NCBI GenBank assembly: GCA_022410635.1
Contig: JAJVDF010000434.1
Coordinates: 187,406 to 251,405 of the forward strand
Origin: Tretioscincus oriximinensis
Taxonomy: Eukaryota; Chordata; Lepidosauria; Squamata; Gymnophthalmidae
Length of the DNA: 64,000 bases
Reading direction: 5' to 3'
Made by a program: the position numbers and the translations under genes. The notes under the pieces were generated by a model that saw only the letters and a program-made list of their open reading frames with translations, was not told where the DNA came from and ran no database searches. How positions within the stretch are numbered: position 1 is the stretch's first letter; each line of letters begins with the position of its first letter. This document shows positions 46,995 to 58,657 of the stretch, piece after piece.

Positions 46995-47345
46995 TACCTT
47001 GTTTTTCAATGTTTTCATCTTATCCTTCTAGCAAATAAAATTAACAGAATTCATATTTCTCCATAGTTTTTAAAATTAAGATCAGGTTAATAGAGTTGTG
47101 TAAAAGCGGATAATCTGTGAGCCATAGTTTTTCCCTTAATAACCTCAGTGATATGATTTCCTCTCTTTGCTATAACTTACTCTTATTAAATTTGAGCATG
47201 ATCATAGATAGCAAGAATTCTGGCCGTTGCTCGACAGATCTGCTTACCATATGTACAAGCTGCAGTTCAGTGATTCTGCTGGACTTCCAGATTTAAATAT
47301 TATTTCATTGCTTCTTAATGCGCTACAGGTCAAACCAGCAAAAAA
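46995..47345 (+). repeat. Inverted repeat arm A
   Basis: About 350 bp homologous in reverse complement to 49500-49840. Strong blocks are CAGATCTGCTTACCATATGT, ACAAGCTGCA and CAAGAATTCTGGCC. Outer parts such as GCAAATAAAATT also align. Identity falls toward both ends. Confidence 0.8.
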
Positions 47346-47461
47346 AAATATTGAGCTGTATATCTTGACAATCAACATATTGTGCAAAAAGAAAGTGTAA
47401 CTTTGTAGATATGTGAAATAAATGTGAGAGTGCATGCACACAGCCACATGTACCTGGGATG

Positions 47462-47801
47462 TAGGCTATGTCCACACAGAGGGAAAAGCGAGTGGAATCC
47501 ATAATCTGCAAGCTATTGTGAATTTTGCTGGGAAAAAGAGGGGACGCACCTTTATCTGGAGCCACACGGAGCTGGTGCGAAGCTGGCAAGAAGAACGCAG
47601 AAGACTGTGCTGCACACACCTGGCTAGCTGTGATCCTGCAGTCTTATGGTTGGCATCTTTTCACACTGCTCTCCTATTGCAGGTCTCTTCTGGATGCATG
47701 GCAAAGCCTAGCAAAACCTCCATTAAACATATGACTGAAGAGAGAAGAAAGTGGAACATCACACCAAGGAAAAGGTTGAAATAATCATGTGGGCATACCC
47801 A
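47462..47801 (+). mobile_element. MITE family T2, copy 1
   Basis: About 340 bp with left end TAGGCTATGTCCACACAGAG and right end read inward TGGGTATGCCCACATGATT. The ends resemble family T but the interior differs. Its right third (CTGGATGCATGGCAAAGCC, CCTCCATTAAACATATG) matches 52490-52606. Confidence 0.65.
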
Positions 47802-48399
47802 GATAGTATGTATTTGAAGAGTTGTAAAAAAAATAGAGATGTGTACAAACCAAATTTTTGTGTTTGGTTCTGTTTAGTAGAACAATTAGATGTTTTACAT
47901 TTGAGTCTGAACATATTTGAAAAAAAATATGTGCTTTTCTCATTTGAAAAAATTTTTTTTCAAGGGCAAACCCATGAATTGTTTGATCAAATAATTTATG
48001 TTCACAAAAAGGAAGTTGGTTTGCTTCAGTTGACATGTGAACCACTGTATGTTTGATTAAATGCAAACGTGCATGAATATGGACAGGTCAAAATAAATTT
48101 TCAAACATGAATCACACCTTGTTTGGGATAATTTGTCAGGGATAATTGAGTATGATGTATTTGGGGTTTTTTTTGTTTTTTTACTTTAAATTTAACCAAC
48201 ATAGAAAAAAGCATAATTAGTAGAGAGGGGGGAAAAGACAATTAGCTATATTTGCAAAAATCTATGGGCCTTTGCACTCTTACTTTTGTTCGAGTGCTCT
48301 AGGTTGACCATCCTTGTTAAAGTGATTCATCAGCTATAGAGAGATCCAACTGTCTGGGAAGAAGTCCACCTTCATTAATATTTTCCCTTTCACTATAGT

Positions 48400-49505
48400 G
48401 GGGGTCAGAAATTGCAGCTCGCGAGCCACCTGTGGCTCATGAGTCGCTTGAGAAGAAGACCCCCGGGGAGGAGGGGATTTCCCGTTTTACCTCCCAATAA
48501 TTTCAGAACTGATCTTGGTGATGTGCCCTGTGTCTGCGTTATCCAGGCAAGGCACATACCAAGACATCGGAAGCTAGCGTGTGCAGCCTGCCTGATGCTG
48601 CACACACTGTGCTTCAACTGGTGTTGGTGAGCCACGCACAGGGTGCACACAGCCACAGGCAGGGGGAGGAGTCAGGCAGGTGGCCGACGCTCACGCAACC
48701 GCTCTTGGGGGTGTGCGCCTTGTCTCGATTGAACACGTCACACACTCCCACGAACAGTTCCAGACATAGGCAGCGAGCTTTGGCCGCCTGCCTGTGGTGG
48801 GAGCAGGCGCTGTACATCAGCGTGACAGGAAACTGCTGATGACGCACCCGTACAGCACCTGGGCAGATGTTTACTGACGACGTCTGGAACTACTCGAAGG
48901 AAAGAATGACTGGGAACTGTTCTTCTTGGTGGTGTGCGCCTGTCTTAGGCAGGCGGTAGAGACAGAATCTGGGAAGCAGTTGGATTGAACGACATTGGTG
49001 CACCAGTGGGGCACCTTCCTTCTCCCTCCATTCATTCCCCCTCTGTTTCCCTCCTTCTTTCCTTTTTTCTTTCTTTCCTTCCCTCATTTTCTTTCTTTCT
49101 CTTTCCTTCCTTTCTGTTTTTTTCCTTTCTTCCTCCTGCCCTCATTCCTTCCTTCTTTTCCTTCTTTCTCTTTCTTCTTTCCTTACTTCCTTTTTCTTTC
49201 ATGCTTCCTTTCCTTCTTTCTTTTTTCTATCTTTCCTTCCTTCTTTTTTCTTTCCTTCCTGCTTTTCCTTTTTTTCCTTCTTTCCTCCCTTTCTTCTTTT
49301 TTCTTTCCTTCCTTTTTCTTTCCTTCTTTTCTGTTCTTTCCTTTCTTTCTTCCTCCCTTTCTTGGAGGAAGAAAGGAAAGAGGGGGCAGGCTCGGGAAGG
49401 GGCTTCGGCTTGGGGAGAGGCATGGCCATGCAGCACCCAAGTCACCCTGGGAAGGGGGCATGGCCACAAAATGGTTCTTGACCTAAAAAAGTTGCTCACC
49501 CCTGG
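48400..49505. mobile_element. hAT-type non-autonomous transposon
   Basis: The right end read inward is CAGGGGTGAGCAACTTTTTT. The left end begins GGGGGTCAGAAATTGCAGCT, then CGCGAGCCACCTGTGGCTC, a typical hAT-style terminus. Flanks CACTATAG (left) and GCCTACAG (right) could be a mutated 8-bp target duplication. The interior is GC-rich with a pyrimidine microsatellite and no transposase. It lies at the inner edge of inverted arm B. Confidence 0.7.
49018..49370 (+). repeat. (TTCC/TTTC)n pyrimidine microsatellite
   Basis: About 350 bp of C/T-only sequence inside the hAT element, generating spurious Phe/Leu/Ser frames (plus) and Lys/Arg/Glu frames (minus). Confidence 0.95.
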
Positions 49506-49840
49506 CCTACAGTAAGCTAAATAAGAGTGAGATATAATTTAAATCTGGAAATCCAGCAGAATCACTAAAGTGCAGCTTGTACATATGGTAAGCAGATCTG
49601 ATGAGCATGGGCCAGAATTCTTGCTATCTAGGATCATGCTTAAATTTAATAAATGCAATTATTAGCAATGAGAGGGGTTTGTATCATTGAGGTTATTGAG
49701 GGAGAAGCTCTGGCTCACAGAATTTTTGCTTCTGTGCAACTCTATCAACATGATCTTAATTGTTCCAACTTGGGAAAAATGAATTTTATTTGCCAAGGAG
49801 GATAAATTGAAAGGATTAAAAAGTAAGATTTTTTTCACAG
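49500..49840 (-). repeat. Inverted repeat arm B
   Basis: Reverse-complement partner of 46995-47345. The inner end abuts the hAT element, and weak homology to arm A resumes on its other side (ATATTTTCCC-like sequence near 48378), suggesting the hAT inserted into this arm. Confidence 0.8.
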
Positions 49841-50626
49841 AAATTCTGGGAAAAGAAGCAGTGGTTTCTGGCTATACCAGAAATTCCAAAAGTCAGGAGC
49901 TTTCTTTCCTGACCTTTGAAACACTTTCAAAAACCTTCCAGAGACAGCAGTGAAGACTGAAGGAGCACGACCCATTCAAAGTTTTTTATGCATTTACCAA
50001 ATCTGCATTATTAATCCAGATTTGCTTGATCTGGATTAGCGGTAGCATCAACATTTAAGTGATTAGATAGCATTAGAACTTAGACAGCACATGCTCCTTG
50101 TAGCCATGTCCATGCTCATTTTGTCAGTGTGCATAGGGATAGACTTAAGCTGGAATAGATGACATTAATATAGCCTAAACGTACTAAATGTTACTTAGGT
50201 CCCATGCACATTGAAAGAGAAACCAAATGGAACCCTCAATCTAAAGCAATTGCAGATTTCACTGGAATCTAGAGGGGATGAGCGGGCATGAGGTTAATGA
50301 GAATAATTTAGGGAAACCAGGAAGATGTAGGTGCACATGCCCAGCCAGCTGCATTCCTGCAGATAAGATGGCTGGCACCTTATCACGCTGTTTATCTCCT
50401 CATAATGATGAAATTTACTTCCTTTCTCCACAATTCAAAGATTGTTGGCAGTTTGATCTCTAGTTCTTCTGCTTCTTCCAAAACTGGCCTGCACTTTTGA
50501 TAGTTTTCAGTTCACAAATTGTACCATTTTCGCCTTTTATCTTGCTGATTTTCATATGAAATGTTCTAACATATCCAAACCTTTGGAGAGATCTTACTTT
50601 TCCAGTACTATTGTTTTCTTCTATTT
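49841..50626. other. Unannotated intergenic DNA
   Basis: No recognised feature. Confidence 0.4.
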
Positions 50627-52400
50627 AGAATCATAGAATCATAGAGTTGGAAGGGACCTCCAGGGTCATCGAGTCCAACCCCCTGCTCGATGCAGGATTC
50701 ATTAAACCATCCCAGACAGATGACTGTCCAGTCTCTGTTTGAAGACTTCCAGGGAAGGCGAACTCACCATCCCCTGTGGCAAACTGTTCCACTGGTTTAT
50801 CACCCTGACTGTTAGAACGTTTTTTTCGGATATCTAATCTAAATCTACTCCCTTGCAGTTTCATTCCATTGTTTCTAGTCCTTCCATGTGCTAATGAGAA
50901 CAGTGTTGATCCCTCTGCTCTGTGACAGCCCTTCAGATATTTGTAGACAGCTATCAAGTCTCCTCTCAGTCTTCTCTTTTGCAGACTAAACATCCCCAGA
51001 TCCTTTAACCGTNNNNNNNNNNNNNNNNNNNNNNNNNNNNNNNNNNNNNNNNNNNNNNNNNNNNNNNNNNNNNNNNNNNNNNNNNNNNNNNNNNNNNNNN
51101 NNNNNNNNNNNNNNNNNNNNNNNNNNNNNNNNNNNNNNNNNNNNNNNNNNNNNNNNNNNNNNNNNNNNNNNNNNNNNNNNNNNNNNNNNNNNNNNNNNNN
51201 NNNNNNNNNNNNNNNNNNNNNNNNNNNNNNNNNNNNNNNNNNNNNNNNNNNNNNNNNAGGTCCTTCTCACCTGTGCTGCTGTTCAGACATATTCCTCCCA
51301 TTTTATACGTGCTGTTTTCATTATTTTTGCCCAGATGTAGGATCTTGCATTTCTCTCTGTTAAATACCATTCTGTTAGTTTCAGCCCATTGTTCAGGTTT
51401 GCCTAGATCTTTTTGAATCCTATCTCTATCTTGTTTAGTATTAGCAACACCACCTATTTTTGTGTCANCAGCAAATTTGATAAGTTTTCCTTCAATTCCT
51501 TCATCTAGATCATTTATACATATGTTAAATAGCACTGGGCCTAGGACAGATCCTTGAGGTACCCCACTTGAAACATTCTTCCAATTGGATGTACAACCAT
51601 TTATTATCACTCTTTGAGTCCGATCACTAAGCCAGTTTTCAATCCATCTAACTGTTGCTTTGTCAATCCCGTACTTGACCATTTTTTCAATAAGGATGGA
51701 ATGAGATANTTTATCAAATGCTTTACTGAAGTCGAGATATACAACATCTACTGCATTTCCCTGATCAACCCATTTGGTAATTCTATCNTAGAAGGAAATT
51801 AGATTAGTTTGGCATTACTTGTTTGTTACAGATCCATGTTGGCTCTGATTAATTACTGCATTCATATCCAAGTGCTGGCATACATGCTGCTTTATAACTT
51901 GTTCAAGGAGCTTTCCTGGTATTGAAGTCAAACTCACAGGCCTGTAGTTTCCCAGTTCCACCTTTTTACCCTTTTTGAAGATAGGGACAACATTTGCCCT
52001 TCTCCATTCTACTGGGACTTCTCCTTTTGTCCATGAATTTTCAAAGATCACTGCAAGTGGTTCCGCTATTACTTCTGCTAGTTCCTTCAGTATCCTGGGA
52101 TGTAGTTCATCTGGGCCTGGTGATTTGAATTCATTTTAATTAGCTAAGAGTTCCCTCACCTTTTCTCTGTCTATTAAGTGTTTTGATTCTTTTGTTCCTT
52201 CAATAGCAGAATGAAGGCCAGCTGTTGTTGTATGTCCTTTTTCAGAAAAAACAGTTGCAAAATAAGTGTTCAGAAGTTCAGCTTTCTCAGTATTGTTTTT
52301 GATCATTTCACCATTTTCCCTCTGTAGAACTCCTATAGCATCTTTAGTTTTTCTTTTTCTTTTGACGTACCCCCAAAATCCTTTAACGTACCCCCAAAAT
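50627..52400 (-). pseudogene. CR1 LINE, 5'-truncated, with gap
   Basis: Minus strand, read from 52400. KDAIGVLQRENGEM and SPGPDELHPRILKELAEVIA come first, then VEWRRANVVPIFKKG and LGNYRPVSLTSIPGK (51815-52051). After a frameshift and N bases come [20 protein letters not shown] and KLIKFAXDTK (51005-51682), with the second base triplet of the catalytic FADD box masked by an N. Beyond the gap are [17 protein letters not shown] (50631-50993) and the CR1 3' terminus, TCATAGAATCATAGAGTTGG on the plus strand. This covers most of ORF2 after the endonuclease. A 21-bp in-frame duplication (GFWGYVK twice, 52365-52405) marks its 5' edge. Confidence 0.9.
51013..51267. other. Assembly gap inside CR1
   Basis: 255 N bases, replacing part of the reverse-transcriptase C-terminal coding region of the CR1 copy. 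Single N bases also occur near 51468, 51710 and 51788. Confidence 0.98.
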
Positions 52401-52606
52401 AGACAACAGGCAGTTTTAAAAAGGAGGATGCAGGCATTTCACCATGCACCTGGAAAAGATCTGCAATAGAAGAGTCGTATTGAAACATTTTTCCAGATGC
52501 ATGGTGAAGCCTAGAGAAATCTCCATTAACACATATGGCTGGGCAGTGAAGATGATGAACATTGCACTAAGAACCAAGTAAGTAAATGTTATGTGCACAC
52601 AGCCTT
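52401..52606 (+). mobile_element. MITE family T2, truncated copy 2
   Basis: CCAGATGCATGGTGAAGCC, ATCTCCATTAACACATATGG and the right end GTTATGTGCACACAGCCTTA match the right part of 47462-47801. It contains an internal inverted repeat (TTCACCATGCACCTGGAAAA facing TTTTCCAGATGCATGGTGAA). The left part is lost where the CR1 lies. Confidence 0.6.
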
Positions 52607-52682
52607 AGTATGAAACTGATTCAGATTATCACAAGACCTGTGGAAATGATGTGGACTATAGGAAGAAGAGGAATTAGAGCAA

Positions 52683-52934
52683 GCACGGATAGCTCAGTTG
52701 CTAAAGAATCCGTCTCTCAGCTGGGAGATGGTGTTTCGAAGCCCTGTGTGGGACGTGGGGAGGGCTGAGCACCTTCCACTAGCCTGTAGCTCTAGCCAAC
52801 CCAGCTATTCGAAAGCATGAATTGCAAGAAATTGCAACAGATCCTGGTGGGGAAGATAGAATGTCAGCCTTCGGGCAAAATACCCTTGTAAGCCGCTTTG
52901 AGTCCCTTTGAAAGGTGAGAACCCACTTCTTCTT
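52683..52934 (+). mobile_element. tRNA-derived SINE, full head
   Basis: The head GCACGGATAGCTCAGTTGCT carries a box A-like TAGCTCAGTTG, and GGTGTTTCGAAGCCC carries box B. The body matches other copies but lacks the block between GCAACAG and CCTGGTGG (about 25 bp). The tail CTTTGAGTCCCTTTGAAAGG ends with a short CTTCTTC. It is not a functional tRNA gene: the anticodon and acceptor stems do not pair properly. Confidence 0.85.
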
Positions 52935-54428
52935 AAAGTGGCTTACATAACTTTCTGTTCTTCTCTTCAAAACAGACAACTTGGGAAGCAGGTGGGGCTG
53001 AGAGAGCTCTGAAGAACTGTGGACTCACCTAGTCTTGGATGCAACTGGCTTTTGTGTAGGCTTTAACCATTACACTAGNCATGCCCTAAATTTCTTAAAC
53101 CAAATTACTAGGTATGCCCACAAAGTAGCCACGNCCTGTCCCATTAAAAAGCAACACATTTCAAATTGGTACAGGGTGCTTATTGTAGGGCAGGGTGGCC
53201 CACACAGTCCTGAAGGACCATAAGGATGCACGCTCCCACACTAATTTATTAATCTGAAGAAGGAATGGCAATGGAATCTAAAGGCAAAGATATGTACTTT
53301 ACGTTTGTCTATACAATAAAATACCATTCTTTAATTTTTCCTTTAGAGATCAAAAGGGAGCAAATAAATAAAGAAATTAAAAGAATGTTTCCCTTCCAGA
53401 ACATTAAACAAAACAGAATTTTAAAATTAAGTAATAATTAAGCAAGTACATGGATACTATATACAGTATATTAATTCCAAATGGACACACATCTACTTTT
53501 CTTTCTCCTTGTTTGAAATCCCCCATCTTTTAACAGCTTATCCAGGAATAAAGATCATGTCCCCTTATCTATAGAGCCAGTTAAAGTCCAGTTTGGGAAC
53601 CTCTGACCTAATATATTATCATTCACATGAACATCTATAATTTCAATCTTGGCAGTGTCTCTTTTAATCAGCTGCTGATTAGAGGCTTTTCTCATGAAAG
53701 ATGGGCTGCTACTGGATTTAAACGCAGTGTGCAGTTGTGAATGTCAGTGGGTGTTGTTTTTTCTCACGCATTTATCTAATTCCATCTCTGAAGGTAGCAC
53801 TTGTTCTCTAATGATCTTTTCCTCCAATCACAAACATTTTTGAAGCAATCACTTGTCCCGCTATGTGTTCATTAGAGTGACATTAGTAATAATTTATCTG
53901 AAACAGTAACCAGATCTTGAAAGGATGCCAAGAACATGTTAGCTCTTGTTTTGATAACCAGCACAGGATAAGATAAGAAAACATTAAGAATGCACATGTA
54001 TTCCTGAGATTGGTCAAAGAAAAACAAGGACCACCATTGGATGGCATTTTTTGTTTGTTTGTTTATGTATGGATGTGCATACAAACACACAAATACATAT
54101 TCAATGTAAGATCTGCAAGCTTTCCTTAAGTATTTGAAGAGACAGATTTTAAATACTTGCCCCCTGGCATTGCTAAGCTGAAGGCATCAAGCTAACACCC
54201 AGAATTATGCATAAGGATATGATGCCCTCAAATGTTCCTTTATTATACAATTTTATCACCATTCTATCATCCTTGACTGACATTAAGATGGTAGTGGATC
54301 CCTAACTATAAACATAATGTTATTCATTACGTATTTTTCAAAGGATCAGAAATGAAAAGATGTATTTTCAATGTATATGACCCAATTTACCTGGAAGAAA
54401 GAAAGGATATTTATATGAGAAACGCTGG
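52935..54428. other. Unannotated AT-rich DNA
   Basis: Two single N bases lie near 53079 and 53134. No recognised gene or repeat. Confidence 0.4.
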
Positions 54429-54630
54429 CGGAGCCAGGCTCCCAGAGCAGAAAAATGGGAGGCATCCCACTCAGTTTCCTGCCCGAACTGCTTTTTGGCA
54501 TGCGTGCAGCATAATCAGCACCGAAGACTCACTGCGCATCGCTGGAGCCTTCAAACAGAAGGTAGGAACAAGGCCAGCACTGCTGGGATCCACTGTAAGA
54601 GCTCAATCTTTGGGATCCTGGCTCCCCCTA
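54429..54630. mobile_element. Short MITE-like element
   Basis: The left end GGAGCCAGGCTCCCA and the right end read inward, GGAGCCAGGATCCCA, are near-identical inverted termini around about 200 bp of GC-richer sequence. No coding content. Target duplication not resolved. Confidence 0.5.
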
Positions 54631-56287
54631 TGGTAGCTCTACCACTTATGAGAAATATATACCTTATCCAAATTCTGTGAGGTCTGTTATTTCTCAGTTG
54701 GCCCTATGTATATATAAAAAAGAAAATGGTTGGTACCATCTATTTTCTTGCTATTGCATGTCATTGTTTGTCAAGCTCAAAAGTTTGTCCAGTTCAGTTG
54801 TTTGAGCTGGGATGAGAAAATTCAGTCCAATGCAAAGTACGTAGCTTGGTTTATGTCAAGAATTCTGTCTCAGTTGATTCTGGGAAATTTCAAGCGGCAG
54901 AAGGAAAGCCTTATCTACTCTTAAGTCAATGCAATTGGCATTTAGAAACATCCTACCTGTCTTTCAATCTGAAGACAGTAGTAGCCATTGATAAATCTGG
55001 CCTCCATGAACTGTCCCAATCCTTTCTTAAAGCTATCCAGTTTTGCTGGCTAGTTCCACCCACTGATGCAATGGTCCTATTCTAATGAGCTACTTTGCAG
55101 CAAATTTTCCTTTATTCTGGGCAAATGCCAATTGTGATTCTGCCCTCACGCATCTATGTGAGTCCATGTTACTGCAGTGAGAAGCTGCAGAAAACTGTAT
55201 TCCTGTCACATTGAACATCTGGGCACTTCTCAGCACATTATGAGTGTAGGCTCCTGATTGGCTACCCTCCCCCCAATACAATTGAGTTATAGGAAGTAAA
55301 CAAAGAGCACATGTTTCCCTTGAATTTTGCTGAAGCTCTCATTGCTCCTGCTTACTCTTGCTAGTGCACACCATATGGCAGGTTTGATAACAGGGACTCC
55401 GCAAAGCTGGCAATGAAATCAGAAAATAGATACTAGCTATAAAATTCAGGGCAACATAGGTTTGTAGTGAATTGATTGCTGAAACCGCATAAACATGTGA
55501 AGTGGATTCTTTATAACTACCATAGCAATAGAAATATCTCATGGGGGTGCAGCCTATGTGTGCCTGCAGAGTGGAGAAAAAAGTGAATCTGGGGTGCTGT
55601 CTCATATGCTTAATATTCCTAAATTATTGATTAGGATTTCAATCAACAATGTGTCCAACTTACTATCACTGTTAAAAGTTTGTTTTGTCTGCAGATGACC
55701 TTAGAAGACAGTATTCTAGTGATGAAGCCATAATATTTATAAGTGTCATTCCCTGGAAGATGGCCCAGAAAGCATCAGAAGCATCTGTTGGACAAAAGAA
55801 AAAAGGAGAAAGGAAGGTAAAGTTTTAAATGTTGAACTTTTCTAAGAAGGACATTCCATTTAAGCAGATGTTTTTATTAAACATCATAGTAATGTGATAT
55901 TGTTGGAAGAGGGCACTTCTGTTGTCAGTTTTCCTACATTTATATGTTTTCTAGCTGCCACTAGAGAATCACTCTATCCCAGTACAGAAAGCAATAGCGG
56001 GCATGCTAGAAGTAGTTCCTGTGCTACAAGAATTATATATCCATCTTGCCAAAAGAGATGGAATAATAACTATGCTATGGATTTTTTTATGTGTCAGAGT
56101 AAGAATTGCTTTTGCATATCAGAAGAACATTGTTTGAAATCATAATAGAGGCTGAGACCCTAGTTATCAAGATAGGGAAGTATTGTGATATAGTACTGAA
56201 ACAGACATCTCTGGATTTCCATTGTGTGAATGGAAGAATATGGTGGACTTCCATAAGTTCACCATAAATGATAGTATGATATCTTCA
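54631..56287. other. Unannotated intergenic DNA
   Basis: No recognised feature. Short frames only. Confidence 0.4.
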
Positions 56288-56748
56288 GCTGCATTCCCAT
56301 TGCCCCTTAATGCGCGCACGACTGCAAAGCCAAAGCCCATCGTTCCGACTGTGTTACCATAAAAACAGACTCGGAAGTGCTGCAGCGTCCCTTTAAACGC
56401 ACACCACAGGTTTCTGCTCCTCAGTTTGTGGTGAAATTGCTGCTGCTTTTTGTAATTTGTGCCACTTGTACACTGACAACAGAGATTAGGCAACAAAAAG
56501 CAAGCGAGAGAGCGGGGGCTGGGGGCTCTTTTGTACAGCTTCCCTCCCTCCTCTGGAAAAACAGGTTTTTCCACCTACTGCAGCCCGATGAAAGAGGTAC
56601 AAGCACTCTCAGCTCACAACAATCAGGACTTAATGTGGAATGAATGCTCAGGGAATGCGCAGGTAAAATTAATCCCTCACTTCGCTTTCATTTTGGAATG
56701 ATAAAATCTGTTTTCCATTCCCTTTTAAAGTTCTAATGGGAATGCAGC
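56288..56748. mobile_element. MITE with GCTGCATTCCCATT ends
   Basis: The left end GCTGCATTCCCATT (56288-56301) and the right end (56735-56748) are perfect 14-bp inverted repeats, with partial matching beyond (CCCTTAA versus ACTTTAA). The 461-bp interior is relatively CpG-containing (GCGCGCACG near 56312). The frames at 56167-56574 and 56377-56643 run through it without any domain signature. Confidence 0.6.
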
Positions 56749-57984
56749 CTTCTTTTCCAACATTTATTTTTCACATAATTATACATTTTTGATAGCTCTT
56801 GTCGAGTTAGCTGCCACCTATAAATCATTTTGCTAGAAAAATTATTTTATAAATAGTACACTCTATAAAAGTGTTTTAAATGTCTTAATTTAAAAATGAA
56901 TATATTTCCTTTCCTTGAGTTAACTTTTATTAAGAAATACTCAATTATTTCTATTTACTGTAAATGTTGGCTAATATTTATATGTAATTCTGCTTAATAA
57001 TAAAAATATATTATAAAAAGGTTGTAAGCATAATGTAATTTCCAAACCTATAAACCACATTTTTCTATTGTTCCTTTGTATATTATCTAAAAAAATTCCC
57101 CATTTAGTCAAGTCCACCACCATTTTAAATATTGATTGATTTATCTCAGTTTTTTTTATATATATATATAAAATATATAGCACATACTTATATATATTGT
57201 AGCCATTATACATTCACATCCTTCTTGATTTAGCTTCTCTTCTTATTCTATCACCCACTCATTCAACTAAGTACTCCATGTCATCAGGTATTTATAAGCC
57301 TCATAGTGTGATATATGTATAGTGTAATATATGTATACTGTAATTTGCTCTTTGTTTACCTGCTCTGAAAAGCTTTTATTTGTCTTAATTTTCTTTCAAG
57401 CATCTGACCTCAAATTCTAAAGGCTACTTGGGGGATGAAAGGCAGGCTCAAATCTCTAATCTATTTGAGGCAACCTAGCTCACAAGCATTAGCTCTTCTC
57501 AGCTCCATGAGCAAGCCTTACTAGCCCTTATCAGAGAATCTGCTTCTTTTCTCCTAGAAACTGGCACTGATAGGTCAGAAAATCACAATTTTCTCTCTCC
57601 TTGCCAGCTTTCTTGTTCTGTTCTTGCTTTGTATCACCTGCTGAAGATGGTAATTTTTATTCTTATACCATGGGTCTTTTGCCATGATTCCAATTAAAAC
57701 TGCTACACTTGATATATTATTATTATTATTCAGATATGTTTATGTGTTTTGGCTGCCTTCATTTTGAATTACTGTTGCAAATGAGCTTTCCCTCCTCTTA
57801 CCGTTACTTTATTTTGCCTTGTAATGATTTTATGTGTATTAAGATAGATGTTGTATATTTTTAGTATATTTATTTCACACATTCCTGAGGATTGACAGCC
57901 AATTGGATGACCTGCCAAGCCAAAGTTTAAATCTATAAAGATTCCCCCAAATGGGAAAATGGCTAACCATACAGAATGCCGATG
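56749..57984. other. Unannotated AT-rich DNA
   Basis: (TA)n run at about 57160-57172 and (TTA)n at 57717-57730. Nothing coding recognised. Confidence 0.4.
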
Positions 57985-58255
57985 ATAGTTAGAACACAAG
58001 AACATAAGAAGAGCCATACTGGATCGGGCCAGAGCCCATCTAGTCCAGCATTCTGTGTCACACAGAGGCTAGCCAGATGCACCTGGGCAGTCCAAAGAGA
58101 GAAAAGCAAAATATGCACCTATTCATGTCTCCCTGCAAATGGCATTTCATTCCTGCGTGTTACTCCATCCTGGAGGCAGCATCCAGACATCCATCCTAGT
58201 AACCATCTATACCCTTGGTGTCCATAAACCTTTCTAGTCCTGTCTTAAAGCTCTT
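57985..58255 (-). mobile_element. CR1-superclade LINE 3' UTR fragment
   Basis: Aligns with the 3' UTR of the LINE at 20589-20850: AACATAAGAAGAGCCATACT, AGCCCATCTAGTCCAGCATT, CCAGATGCACCTGGGCAG and ATCCAGACATCCATCCTAGT. No coding sequence remains. Confidence 0.8.
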
Positions 58256-58572
58256 GTAACATGTTGCAAATGTTGCTGTGGAAACAGTGAGCACTTTAGC
58301 AGGTGACTTCATTCAGAAGTGTAAATGCGGCCTGGATTTACTATTTGTACATGTTACGAGGAATAATTGATATATTAACTAACAATCATAGGAAGGGAAA
58401 TTTAATGTCTAGTAAAAATTTTTCTTTATTGGTTTTTCTACAGTAAATGAAAGTTTCCCTTGTTCCCATTTCATTCTGTCTGGGAGGGGATAAGATAATC
58501 CCAGTAAAAATAATCAGGTTTGCCAGATAATCAATCAGACTAACATCTGTGGTTGGGAGGTTATTTTATATA

Positions 58573-58657
58573 TACTGCTCAAAACAATTAAAGGAACACT
58601 TTAACATGTTATGTTAACGTGTATGTTAAAGTGTTCTCTTAATTGTTTTGAGCAGTA
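58573..58657. mobile_element. 85-bp Tc1-type hairpin MITE
   Basis: Near-perfect palindrome: TACTGCTCAAAACAATTAAA at the left and the inverse ending at 58657. Arms are about 35 bp with a short AT-rich middle. The ends match the widespread vertebrate Tc1-like terminus beginning TACTGCTCAAA. The element keeps only its terminal repeats. Confidence 0.8.

Noticed and set aside
48985..49515. 163-176 residue Phe/Leu/Ser-rich frames and opposite Lys/Glu-rich frames
   Set aside because: Produced by the pyrimidine microsatellite inside the hAT element.
52683..52755. tRNA gene
   Set aside because: Box A and B are present, but the cloverleaf does not close and the sequence continues into a SINE body shared by other copies.
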